Shown piece by piece: positions 21,352-32,576 of a stretch of 64,000 nucleotides of DNA. Source of the DNA: Ehretia macrophylla (taxonomy: Eukaryota > Streptophyta > Magnoliopsida > Boraginales > Ehretiaceae); contig CM075775.1 of NCBI GenBank assembly GCA_037974665.1, forward strand, positions 41,318,152 to 41,382,151. The letters are read 5' to 3'. The notes beneath the pieces were generated by a model. It had not been told where the DNA came from and searched no databases. It saw only the letters and a program-made list of their open reading frames with translations. Each line of letters opens with the position of its first letter. The stretch's first letter is position 1. Position numbers and translations under genes: made by a program.

Positions 21352-24071
21352 TGTGATAACCCAAACCTGGCATGCATTTGATGGCATTTAATTGCATTTA
21401 ATTAAGTGACATCTTAAATGTTAGCATTGAATTTGTGTTATTTTTAGTTAAACATCCATTTCTATCATTATTTCATATTTCTTTTAGAAGTAATTAAAAT
21501 AATACTTGAGTTAGTTATTTTAACGGAATATCAACTACTTTTCGTATTTATGTTAATCGATTTTATTTTTCTTGCACTTAAATGCTCGGATTTCAATTAA
21601 ATGAAAAGTAGCTCCGACCGGACTAAATTTTAAACTATGATGCTTTTCAAAAATTATATTTTCTTAAATTCTTTGAGATTTAATTGTTATTCTTTTATTG
21701 TCGCAAAGTGCACAGCATATCGAGAGCGATAGTTAGGAAACAATTTCTAGTCCTCAGCATATAGTGAAAACTAGTGTTTAGTGTTTTAATTTTAGTAGTT
21801 TAATTGTTATTAACTGGAATTGGATTTATGTTAGTTGTTTTAGCTTCAAAATGCATAAAATAAGCCTAATTGACCAACTTAAGCAACCTTTGACCAAGCC
21901 TAGACTTTTGACTTGAGTTGCCATCTTATTAAAGCCTATTATAGCACCAAAAAAAAAAAGAAAGCTGAAAACAGATTGAGCAGGCCGAAAATAAGCAAGG
22001 AAAGAAAAAAAAACCTTTCAACTTCAAATCTTTGATTCTTCGCGTGAGCATGCACGGGGTGGTTTCCGAGGCATCTAGCGAGGTTTTTCTAGCGTCTAAG
22101 AGTGTCTAAGGTGAGGGTTTCATGTTTATTTGCGCATTTGAATATTTTGTGTATTAACTTTGATTTTTGGGTTTTATATGTATATTGTTATTTTAATCGT
22201 TTTGTGGCTTAAAGAATGTTCCCTAGCAATTGTAGAACATGTATTTATAGCTTTGTAACATTTTCTGTGGTTGAATATTGAAATTGAAATATAAATTGTT
22301 TAATGAATAGTAAATTATGAATAGTAAACCCCTGTTTCGATGAAGTTGCTCCGTTATGCGTTCTGTTGATGTAGGAAGGTGCTAGATATGCTAGAATGCC
22401 TAAATGAATGGTTTAATTGGATTGCGTAATAGAAAAATAGAGAAAAACAGCTTAATGAAAGTCGGGGTCGTTTCAGTTAAGTTTGGAATTTTCTCGATTT
22501 GCGTGAAGGCATTGTCAAGGTACGTCATAGAAGCACCTTTGGTGCAGTTGTGACATTGGTTGGGTAATAGGTTGAGGTAGTTGTAGTTCAAACAAGCAAA
22601 GGGAGAAATCGGGGCTTTGCGTGAATTCTAAGGTAAAGTAGGGTTTCGTGGTCTTTAGACGTGCCTTATGGTGACCTATGAGGATTGGTGAAGTTGGTTT
22701 CCAAAACTCGTGGCTCGTTTGAAAGTAGTAGTGTTTTGAAAGTTGGGGTCATTTTTGTGATTTTGTGTGTTTTTATAGTATATTGCCTATAGAATGCTTA
22801 TATTGCCTATAAAGTGCTTATAATGCCTATAGATTGCTTATAATGCCTATAGAATGCTTATAATGCCTATAGAATACTTATTATTGCTTGATAATGTTGG
22901 TTGGTGTTGTTCTTGTTACTTATTTGATGGTAAGTGCTTGTTATCTTGTTTATCTCCTCTAATCTGGATTGTTGTGCTATCGCTCGATTATCGCCTTGTA
23001 TTGTGTCTTGCATTGCATAGTGTCAGGGCGTGAGTGATGGGCCTCTCTGGGTAGCCTCGGGTTGCCAGTGTTGGTTGCTCTAGCTCCGTGTCCTATTCCC
23101 TTTTCTCACTTGGGTTGCCTCCCAAGGAGATTTAGGTCGTAGAATTGATGGATACTTCTGGGGTATTCCAAAGTGAAGTTATAAGGTGGGTGAGCCGGCG
23201 CGTCATCGTTAAAGTCATCGGAATCGTGATCGGTACATTACTTGCACGAGTGAACCATAGCCTTCAAAGTGTGGTATAGCTTTGATTGGTTGTGTTAATG
23301 CTTTCTTTTATTGTTTATTGTATTGTTGTTTATAATGAATGCCTTTTATCGATTGTATTGCTTAACTGTACCTATTTGCATTGCACGAACTTCTTTATCT
23401 CCACCTCGATATCTGTCTCGCCCTCACTGAGTATACGTGTTGTGTATCCTCACTCCTCACCACCACAATTTAGGAATTGCCATGTTAGTTGAAAAGTTCG
23501 TGATTACGTGAAAGATCATGCTTGAAGAGTTGTCTTGCGTGCTATGTGGCTTGAGTGGTTAAGATGAAAAGATGTATGTTCATGTGTTTCTTGTATTTAT
23601 TGTTAAAGGAAATGTAATTTAAATTTAACTAGATAGTTGAGGATTAAATGAAAAGCTAGCTTATGTATTCAGATAGAATAGTTTAACATTAATGTATGTT
23701 TGTAATGGCCAAAGGAAAAGAATTAGAATGGTATGCTAGTCTATTTTATGCTATGGGTTAGTATGGTTTAGTTGCCTAGCATGAATGTTCTTGTCAAAGA
23801 TGAAAGGAGATAGGTTAGCTTTTAAACCGAAAATGTATATATATAATTGTTGTGTTTAGTTGTTGAGAACCGAGACTCGGATGGCCTTGAGGTGGTTGAA
23901 TGTTTGGACATGGTATTGGTCCACTTATATGCTGTCGCAGGTTTTGTATCTTGCCTAGAAACCGGGGAGTCTCCGTCCGTTTTCCCTGAAAATTATGCCC
24001 GGGTTTAGAATTAGGTTGTGATTAGATTGATAGATTGAACTTCCGGTCTCGAGAGGGATTAGGGTGTTACA
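21352..24071 (+). repeat. 5' LTR of the F2 element, 2720 bp
   Basis: It starts TGTGATAACCCAAACC and ends GATTAGGGTGTTACA. It aligns along its length with the 3' LTR at 25716 with only scattered differences, and more distantly with the solo LTRs at 2661 and 53431. It contains a five-unit 20-bp tandem repeat at 22781-22880. Open frames inside it are not shared intact among LTR copies. Confidence 0.95.
22781..22880 (+). repeat. 20-bp tandem repeat, five units, in the F2 5' LTR
   Basis: Five consecutive 20-bp units of the form TAWTGCCTATAGAATGCTTA with one or two substitutions each, followed by a decayed sixth. The same five-unit array is present in the 3' LTR. Confidence 0.95.
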
Positions 24072-24074
24072 GGT

Positions 24075-24085
24075 TGTATCAGAGC
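24075..24085 (+). other. Primer binding site of the F2 element
   Basis: TGTATCAGAGC starts 4 bp after the 5' LTR. It resembles the initiator tRNA-Met site TGGTATCAGAGC with one G missing. Confidence 0.8.
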
Positions 24086-25699
24086 TTGTTTAGCTCATAA
24101 GCCGGGACAGGGTCCTCGGTTTGGTGGGTAGTGATCCTTGAATGTGTGCTTGTTAAGCGTGTCTTGAAAGTGTATGTTTGTATGTGAGATTGTGTGTCTT
24201 AAATTGAATGTGTACTCCTATGTGATATAGTTATATGTTATGTGTTAATTGTGTGCCAAGTAAAGTGAAGTGTCTAGTTGTGCATTGAATTGACCTATCG
24301 AATTGGCGTCGTGAATCGAATTGATCTCGTGAATTGTTATTTGCTTGAAGTATTGCTTGTAATGTGTGTATTGAAATGTCTTGAGTTGGTTATGCCGTGA
24401 TTTGAATTGATAATGTTGTGCTTGACTTGATTGTCGTGCTTGAGTGACTTTGTTGAATAAACTGTTTTGTAAACTTGTTTGCATAATAGTCTAAGGCATA
24501 TGTATAAATGTGATATCTTGGCATTCATACATGTCCCGTGGAAATGGTAAGTAAGTCCTCTTCCTCCCCTGAAGAAAGTGGTTCACCATTGGCTTTTCAA
24601 GGTGTATGGATTGGCAGGAAATGAATGGCATTTGACTAGCCTTTATTTGGGAGTTGGTGTTTGCCTTTGGAGCTCAGTTAGTGGCGAAACTCTAGGGTTC
24701 CCCTCTGTGCTTAACAGTTGTGAAAGAGTAGCTTTCTCTTGGGGTTTTATTTGGTTGTTCTCTGGGACATTCTTTGGTTTTCTTAATGGGTGTTCTTTGG
24801 AAACTTCTGTTGGCACTTCTCGGTGTACTTGGCAATTGGGATCTTAATCGAACTTACTGCACAGTATTATCTATGGTATACGTGTCTCGGACTTTATTGG
24901 TGAGTTACTGGCAGCCTTATTGGAAATCCTTCAATGGCATTCTATAGAATTCTTGGTGGTCATTTAGTTGGTACTTACTTATTGGGCAATCCTTGGTATT
25001 TTCTCACTGGAGCATTGTTTCGGGAATTTTCTTTAGTGTTCCTCAGTTGGTTTGGTAATTGGAATTCTTATCGGACTTATTGTATAGCACTACTTACGGT
25101 ATTCTTTAGAATTCTTAGTGGGCATTCTGCTGGTATTTTCCTTGTTGGCACTATTGGGAGTCTTACACTTGGAATCTTGTTCAGAATTATTATCTTATAT
25201 TGCTTACGGTATGCTGTGGAATACTTTAGGCTTCCTTGGTGGTAAGTTGTATAAAGTTTACACTCGGCAAATGGCGATGAGGTCTTGGAGCTTGGTCTTA
25301 TATGTGCTGCATCTACTTTGGCCATCCTTTGACTTCCTTATTTGATACTTGTTGGACTTTTATAGGGGATTCGTATATAGAATATTCCTTCAGTATTCTT
25401 CTTGTTAATAATATGTGGAATTGGTAATATCTACAGTATCTTTGCTTTAGTCTTTATTGGTATTATCTCGGCGTTTCTGGTTGGAATTTATTCTTCTTCT
25501 GTATTCGTGTCAACGGGATTCTTGTACGATATCTACCTTTGAGCCTTTATTTGGCATTACCACTTGGCATTTCTTCTTAAACTTCCCTATTGGTCATCTT
25601 GATTAATATACTTGCTCAGCAGCTGATGAAGATTAGTCAGAGTTGGATTTCAGTGGATGCAAAGTTCTATTGGAAGAAGAATTACGAGGACGCAATTAT
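24086..25699 (+). other. Internal region of the F2 element, non-coding
   Basis: About 1.6 kb with no retroviral motif in any frame. The first half is TG-rich. The second half (about 24800-25620) is T-rich and contains degenerate repeats: the word TTGGYAATTGG followed by TTATCGGACTTATTG-like sequence occurs near 24829 and again near 25052, with weaker echoes near 25400. Open frames at 24578-24847 and 24934-25245 have low-complexity hydrophobic translations produced by these repeats, and I do not call them genes. Confidence 0.7.
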
Positions 25700-25715
25700 T
25701 TTAAGGGGGGAAGGA
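25700..25715 (+). other. Polypurine tract of the F2 element
   Basis: TTTTAAGGGGGGAAGGA lies directly before the 3' LTR, where plus-strand DNA synthesis would be primed. Confidence 0.85.
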
Positions 25716-28412
25716 TGTGATAACCCAAACCTGGCATGCATTTGATGGCATTTAATTGCATTTAATTAAGTGACATCTTAAATGTTACCATTGAATTTGT
25801 GTTATTTTTAGTTAAACATCCATTTCTAGCATTATTTCATATTTCTTTTAGAAGTAATTAAAATAATACTTGAGTTAATTATTTTAACGGAATATCAACT
25901 ACTTTTCGTATTTATGTTAATCGGTTTTATTTTTCTTGCACTTAAATGCTCGGATTTCAATTAAATGAAAAGTAGCTCCGAGCCGGAGTAAATTTTAAAC
26001 TATGATGCTTTCCGAAAATTATATTTTCTTAAATTCCTTGAGATTTAATTGTTATTCTATTATTGTCGCAAAGTGCATAGCATATCGAGAGCGATAGTTA
26101 GGAAATGATTTCTAATCCTCAGCAAATAGTGAAAACTAGTGTTTGGTTTTTAATTTTAGTAGTTTAATTGTTATTAACTGGAATTGGATTTATGTTAGTG
26201 TTTTAGCTTCAAAATGCATAAAATAAGCCTAATTGACCAACTTAAGCAACCTTTGACCAAGCCTTGACTTTTGACTTGAGTTGCCATCTTATTAAAGCCT
26301 ATTATAGCACAAAATAAAATAAAAAAAGAAAGCTGAAAACAGATTGAGCAGGCCGAAAATAAGCAAGGAAGAAAAAAAAAACCTTTCAACTTCAAATCTT
26401 CGATTCTAAGCGTGAGCTTGCACGGGGTGATTTCTGAGGCATCCTACGACATTTTCCTAGCGTCTAGGAGCGTCTAAGGTGAGGGTTTCATGTTTATTTG
26501 CGCATTTGAATATTTTGTGTATTAACTTTGATTTTTGGGTTTTATCCGTATTTTGTTATTTTAATCATTTTGAGTCTTAAGGAATGTTCCCTAGCAATTG
26601 TAGAACATGTATTTATAGCTTTTTAAAATTTTCTGCAGTTGAATATCGAAATTGAAATATAAATTGTCAATTGAATAGTAAGTTATGAATAGTAAACCCC
26701 TGTTTCGTTGAAGTTGCTTCGTTACGCATTCTGTTGATGTAGGAAGGTGCTAGATATGCTAGAATGCCTTAATGAATGGTTTAATTAGATTGTGTAATGG
26801 AAAAAATGGAGAAAAAAGCTTAGTGAAAGTTGGGGTCGTTTCGGTCAAGTTTGGAATTTTCTCGATTTGCGTGAAGGCATTGTCGAGGTACGTCATGGAA
26901 GCACTTTTGGTGCCGTTGTGACATTGGTTGGGTAATCGGTTGAGGTAGTTGTAGTTCAAACAAGCAAAGGGGGAAATCGGGGCTTTGCGTGAATTCTAAG
27001 GTAAAGTAGGGTTTCGGGGTCTTTAGACGTGCCTTATGGTGACCTATGAGGATTGGTGAAGTCGGTTTCCAAAACACGTGGCTCGTTTGAAAGTAGTAGT
27101 GTTTTGAAAGTTGGGGTCATTTTTGTGATTTTGTGTGTTTTTATAGTATATTGCCTATAGAATGCTTATATTGCCTATAGAATGCTTATAATGCCTATAG
27201 ATTGCTTATAATGCCTATAGATTGCTTATAATGCCTATAGAATACTTGTTCTTGTTACTTATTTGATGGTAAATGCTTGTTATCTTGTTTATCTCCTCTA
27301 ATCTGGATTGTTGTGCTATTGCTCGATTATCGCCTTGTATCGTGTCTTGCATTGCATAGTGTCAGGGCGTGAGTGATGGGCCTCTCTAGGTAGCCTTGGG
27401 TTGCCAGTGTTGGTTGCTCTAGCTCCGTGTCCTATTCCCTTTTCTCGCTTGGGTTGCCTCCCAAGGAGATTTGGGTCATAGAATTGATGGATACTTCCAG
27501 GGTATTCCAAACTGAAGTTATAAGGTGGATGAGCCAGGGCGTCATCGTTAAAGTCATTGGAATCGTGATCGGTACATTACTCGCTCGAGTGAACCATAGC
27601 CTTCAAAGTGTGGTATAGCTTTGATTGGTTGTGTTGATGCTTTCTTTAATTGTTTATTGTATTGTTGTTTATAATGAATGCCTTTTTATTGATTGTATTG
27701 CTTAACTGTACCTATTTGCATTGCACGAACTTCTTTCTCTTCACCTCGATATCTGTCTTGCCCTCACTGAGTATACGTGTTGTGTATACTCACTCCTCAC
27801 CACCACATTTCAGGAAATGCCATGTTAGCTGGAAAGTTCGTGGTTACGTGAAAGATCATGCTTGAAGAGTTGTCTTGCGTGCTTTGTGGCTTGAGTGATC
27901 AAAGATGCAAAGATGTATGCTCATGTGTTGCTTGTATTTATTGTTAAAGGACATGTAATTTAAATTTAACTAGATAGTTGAGGATTAAATGAAAAGCTAG
28001 CTTATGTATTCAGATAGAATAGTTTAACCTTAATGTATGTTTGTAATGGCCAAAGGAAAAGAATTAGAATGGTATGCTAGTCTATTTTATGCAATGGGTT
28101 AGTATGGTTTAGTTGCCTAGCATGAATGTTCTTGTCAAAGATGAAAAGAGATAGCTTCGCTTTTAAACCGGAAATGTATATATATAATTTATATGTTTAG
28201 TTGTTGAGAACCGAGACTCAGTTGGCCTTGAGGTGGTTGAATGTTTGGACATGGTATTGGTCCACTTATATGCTGTCGCAGGTTTTGTATCTTGCCTGAA
28301 AACAGGGGAGACTCTGTCCGTTTTTCCTGAAAATTATGCCCGAGTTTGGAATTGGGTTGTGATTAGATTGATAGATTGAACTTCCGGTCTCGAGAGGGAT
28401 CGGGGTGTTACA
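25716..28412 (+). repeat. 3' LTR of the F2 element, 2697 bp
   Basis: It begins TGTGATAACCCAAACC and ends GATCGGGGTGTTACA. It is closely matched to the 5' LTR, with small length differences and scattered substitutions, so insertion is fairly recent compared with the more divergent F2 solo LTRs. Confidence 0.95.
27149..27248 (+). repeat. 20-bp tandem repeat, five units, in the F2 3' LTR
   Basis: Five units of TAWTGCCTATAGAWTGCTTA at the same LTR position as the array at 22781. The sequence after the array is shorter than in the 5' LTR. Confidence 0.95.
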
Positions 28413-28588
28413 TAACTTGCTGGACATTAGAGGGCCCTACAAAGCGTCGATATCATGTCTTGCAAGGATGCTGCGTTGTTGAGGCAGATGGGTTGTCGAT
28501 ATGCCCATTGGGCCTTTGGAATGGGTCGTCTCTCTGGGCTGGGACTGTGAACAATCAACACATAAGGGATTTGCACCTTCAACATGAC

Positions 28589-28707
28589 GGGTGCGATCAT
28601 GCCAGGACTAATGCTCCGGATCCTATCAGAACTCTGAAGTTAAGAGTGCTTGGGCAAGAGTAGTACTAGGATGGGTGACCCCCTGGGAAGTCCTTGTGTT
28701 GCACCCC
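28589..28707 (+). rRNA. 5S rRNA gene, copy 9
   Basis: Class a. Box A has TGAAGTTAAGAGTGC and the intermediate element GGGCAAGAG. Box C and the 3' end TTGCACCCC are intact. The loop region reads ATGCCAGGAC. Confidence 0.92.
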
Positions 28708-29267
28708 TATTTTCATTTTTTTCCCCTGTTCAGCAATGCCAAGATGCTTCATCCGTCAAATTTCTTTTCTCGAGTCACACGGCATCTTGGGAAAGGAAAT
28801 TTTGCATCACGAATTGGCTTGGCCAGCAAACCGAGGTCATGGGGCCTGTGACCTGGTCTCCGTCGCTCCAGTGTCCACAACTTTTGATCCGTAAAGAGTT
28901 ATAGGGTCCACAGTATACCGTTGGAAAGCTCTCTGAGAGCTCTACGACAGGGGTAGCAAGCTTGCTTCGCTGTGCCTGTTTTCAGAACCCAAAATTGAAT
29001 GTTTTTATCAATTTCGGGCAACTTTTCTTCTTTTTGCGCTATTTTTTCATCCCAGGTCATTCGTCGTGAGCCACAAAAAAGGCTGACAACCTAACTTGTA
29101 GGACGTTAGAATGCCCTACTATGCGTCGATATCTCATCTTGCAATGATGCTGTGTTGTTGAGGTAGATGGGTTATCGATAAGCCCATTTAGCCTTTTGAA
29201 TGGGACGTCTCTCTGGGCTGGGACTGTGAACCGTCAACACATAAGGGCTTTGCACGCTCAACATGAC

Positions 29268-29386
29268 GTGTACGATCATACCAGCACTAATGCAGCGGAT
29301 CCCATCAGAACTCCAAAATTAAGCGTGTTTGGGCTAGAGTAGTACTAAGATAGGCGACCCCCGGGGAAGTTCTCGTGTTGCACAGC
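29268..29386 (+). rRNA. 5S rRNA gene, copy 10 (degenerate)
   Basis: Class b with CCAAAATTAAGCGTG in box A. The 5' end is GTGTACG, the intermediate element GGGCTAGAG, box C is broken (AAGATAGGCGACC), and the 3' end is TTGCACAGC, so the terminal helix and the internal promoter are both affected. Likely a pseudogene. Confidence 0.88.
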
Positions 29387-29946
29387 TATTTTCATTTTTT
29401 CTTACCCCGTTCTGCAATGCCAAGATGCTTCATCAGCCACATTTCTTTTCTTGAGTCACATGGTATCTTGGGCAAGGCAATTTCATTTTGCGGAGGGGCT
29501 GGGCCCGCAAACCAAGGTCATGGGGCCTGTGACCTGGTCTCCGTCACTCCGGTGCCCATAACTTTTGATCCGCAAGGAGTTATGTGGCCCACAGTATACC
29601 GTTGGGAAGCTTTCCGGGATCTCTACGACGTGGACATCAAGCTTGCTCTGTTGTGCCTATTATCGACAACCAAAATCGAATGTTTTCATCAGTTTCGGGC
29701 TACTTTTCTTCTTTTTACGTTGTTTTTTCATCCTGGGTTGTTCGTCATGAGCCACAAAAGGCCGACAACCTAACTTGCCGTACATTAGAGGGCTCTACAA
29801 TGCTTCGATATCACGTCTTGCGAGGATGCTTCGTTGTTGAGGTAGATGGGTTGTCGATAAGCCCATTGGGCCTTTTGAATTGGTCGTCTCTCTAGGCTGG
29901 GACTGTGAACCGTCAACAAATAAGGGATTTGCAACTTCAACCTAAC

Positions 29947-30065
29947 GGGTGTGATCAGACCAGCACTAATGCACCGGATCCCATCAGAACTCCGAAGTTA
30001 AGCTTGCTTGGGCGAGAGTAGTACTAGGAAGGGTGACCCCTTGGGAAGTCCTCATGTTGCACCCC
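29947..30065 (+). rRNA. 5S rRNA gene, copy 11
   Basis: Class a. It reads GGGTGTGATCAGACC at the 5' end, GTTAAGCTTGCTTGGGC in box A, and the GGAAGGGTGACC variant of box C. The 3' end ACCCC is intact. Confidence 0.92.
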
Positions 30066-30625
30066 TATTTTTATTTTTTTTGCCCTATTCAGCCATGCCA
30101 AGATGCTTAATCTGTCACATTTCTTTTCTTGAGACCCACGGCATCTTGGGCAAGGCAATTTTGCTTCGCGGATTGGCTGGGCTCACAAACCGAGGTGATG
30201 GGGCCTGTGACCTGGTCTCCGTCGCTCCGGTGCCCATAACATTTGATCTGTAAGGAGTTATGCGGCCTAAAATATACTGTTGGAATGCTCTTCGAGAGCT
30301 CTACGACGGGAGCAGCAACCCTGATCGGTAGTGGCTATTTTCAGAACCCAAAATTGAACGTTTTCATCAATTTTGGGCCACTTTTCTTCTTTTTAATCTA
30401 TTTTTTCATCCCGGGTCGTTCGTCGTGAGCCGCGAAAAGGCCGACAACCTAACTTGCAGGACATTAGAGGGCCCTACTATGCGTCAATATCTCGTCTTGC
30501 CAGGATGTTGCGTTGTTGAGGCAGATGGGTTGTCGATATGCCCATTTGGCCATTTGAATGGGACGTCTCTCTGGGTTGGGACTGTGAACCGTCAACACAT
30601 AACGGCCTTGCACCCTCAACATGAT

Positions 30626-30744
30626 GGGTGCAATCATACCAGTACTAATGTATCGGATCCCATCAGAACTCTGAAATTAAGCGTGCTTCAGCGAGAGTAG
30701 TACTAGGATGGGTAACCCCCTGGGAAGTCCTCGTGTTGTACCCT
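30626..30744 (+). rRNA. 5S rRNA gene, copy 12
   Basis: Class b with TGAAATTAAGCGTG. GCTTCAGCGAG replaces GCTTGGGCGAG, and box C is GATGGGTAACC. The 3' end is TTGTACCCT. Confidence 0.92.
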
Positions 30745-31305
30745 TATTTTTAATTTTTATTGCCCCGTTCAGCCATGCCAAGATGCTTCATCTGTCACAT
30801 TTATTTTCTCAAGTCCCACAGCATCTTAGGCAAGGAAATTTTGCTTCGCGGAGGGGCTGTGCCCGCAAACCAAGGTCATGGGGCCTGTGACCTAGTCTCT
30901 GTCACTCCAATGCCCATAAATTTTGATCCGCAAGGAGTTATGTAGCCCACAGTATACCATTAGAAAGCTCTCCGGGAGCTCTACGACGGGGGCTACAAGC
31001 CTGCTCTGCTGTACCTATTTTCGGAATCCAAAATCGAACGTTTTCATCAGTTTTGGGCTACTTTTCCTCTTTTTACGCTGTTTTTTCATCCCGGGTCGTT
31101 TATCGTGAGCTGCAAAAAGGGCGACAACCTAACTTGTAGGATATTAGATGGCCCTACAATGCATCCATATCACGTCATGCTAGGATGCTATGTTGTTGAG
31201 ACAGATGGGTTGTCGATAAGCCCATTAGGCCTTTTGAATGGGCTGTCTCTCTGGGTTGTGACTGTGAACCGTCAACACATAAGGGATTTGCACCTTCAAC
31301 ATGAC

Positions 31306-31424
31306 TGGTGCGATCATACCAGCACTAATGCATCGGATCCCATCAGAACTCCGAAGTTAAGCATGCTTGGGAGAGAGTAGTACTAGGACGGGTGACCCCC
31401 TTGGAAGTCCTCGTGCTGCACCCC
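31306..31424 (+). rRNA. 5S rRNA gene, copy 13
   Basis: Class a. The 5' end is TGGTGCG. Box A has GAAGTTAAGCATGC and the intermediate element GGGAGAGAG. Box C reads GGACGGGTGACC and the 3' end GCTGCACCCC. This is the last 5S gene before the 20-kb F1 cluster. Confidence 0.92.
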
Positions 31425-31679
31425 TATTTTCATTTTTTTTGCCCCATTCAGCCATGCCAAGATGCTTCATCTGTTAAATTTCTTTTCTCGAGTCCCACAG
31501 CATCTTGGGCAAGGCAATTTTGCTTCGCAGATTGGCTGGACCCGCAAACCGAGGTGATGGGGCTTGTGACCTAGTCTCCGTCGCTCTAATGCCTATAACT
31601 TTTGATCCGTAAGGAGTTATGCGGCCCACAGTATACCATTGGAAAGCTCTCCGAGAGCTATATGATGGGAGCAACAACT

Positions 31680-32576
31680 TAAATACACTATCTATGTCTT
31701 AATAATCTAACCCCTAAAAGTAACTATTGCCAACTTCCACTAATTCATCTCTTAATTTCTCTGTCGCGATCTTACCGTTTAGTGAACTTGAAACTCGCTA
31801 GTATATACCATATTAGAATCATCAATGCTTAATTTCAATCAAGTAAGGATTCAATCATATAAATAGTCTATTACTCTAATTTAAGATACAAGAATTTGAT
31901 TCAAAAGAAACTCCTAAGTCAAACTCCCATTATAAGCATATGAATATATACTACTGCACATGTCTAATAGTATACTCTTATATCTAAGGAAAGTTGTATG
32001 TCATTAACCTTTATACTTGAACAACAATTAGAAGAATGGTTTAACGGAATCAAGAACTTCATAGCTACAAAATTGATAACTTAATCACAGGTATGGGCAT
32101 TCCAAAGATAAGGAGATAACTTTACCTCAACAATTATACCCGTGCTATGCATTTTATATATGCATATCCAATAATACATACGATTCATCGAGTACCTGTG
32201 AAGATGCGAGAAATCTCTAACCAAGCCTTTTCGTTCTTCCTGCATAAATTCACTTTCCTAGAAGTCCTAATCCTAACTATCTATGTGTATAAATAGTCAT
32301 TCATGGTTATATAACATGCACATGTATCAAAGAAGGAGTATAAAAGCATGCATGCATTATTAAGGGCACTAACGTGTCGGTGTGCATGACATATAATACA
32401 TATAGTCCACAAAGGCACATGATATTCAGTGCTGAAAGCAATTAAAGCACATTAGCACACATTAACACATATAAACAAGACATCAAAATTACCTTAGGGC
32501 TTCTACCCATGGTCTGAGAGTTGAACCCGTCTAATGCCTAGTTAGTAAACTAAGCTTTGATACTATTTTAATAAGG
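31680..32576 (-). mobile_element. Truncated internal region of a second minus-strand F1-type element (element C)
   Basis: Next to the LTR at 32577 the minus strand carries a primer-site stretch (AAAATAGTATCAAAGCTTAG in 32552-32571) and the leader with CTCAGACCATGGGTAGAAGC (32495-32514). Both match the leader of the neighbouring F1 element at 47990-48096. Beyond about 32480 the match ends, and the remaining 800 bp of AT-rich sequence shows no gag and no other motif I recognise. The left end is an abrupt junction with 5S spacer. This may be the longer leader of a non-autonomous relative, truncated by deletion. Confidence 0.7.

Larger units (their letters stand above)
21352..28412 (+). mobile_element. 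Complete non-autonomous LTR element, family F2 (LARD-like), 7061 bp
   Basis: Two long LTRs (21352-24071 and 25716-28412) flank a 1644-bp internal region with a Met-type primer site and a polypurine tract but no gag, protease, RT, RNase H or integrase that I can recognise. It is flanked by perfect TAACT duplications inside a 5S spacer. Taking it out with one duplication leaves 679 bp between the 5S genes at 20844 and 28589, the normal unit, so this is a clean insertion into a working tandem array. Mobilisation must have used proteins from another element. The F1 chromovirus family is a possible partner because it shares the primer type and duplication length, but this is inference. Confidence 0.95.
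28413..31679 (+). repeat. 5S rDNA block C (spacers and 5 genes)
   Basis: The block starts with the right TAACT duplication (28413-28417) and continues the spacer interrupted at 21351. Gene starts are 28589, 29268, 29947, 30626 and 31306, spaced 679-680 bp. The spacers alternate strictly between two classes: a, b, a, b, a. The right edge breaks off at unit offset about 373, after GAAAGCTCTCCGAGAGCT and a short tail, where the F1 cluster begins without any LTR end. Confidence 0.94.

Noticed and set aside
22781-22880. The regular 20-bp repeats as a CRISPR-like array
   Set aside because: The units are contiguous with no unique spacers, and they sit inside a plant LTR.
24578-25245. Two hydrophobic open frames in the F2 internal region as possible membrane protein genes
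   Set aside because: They arise from T-rich degenerate repeats, have no recognisable motif and lie in different frames. No conserved start context was seen.
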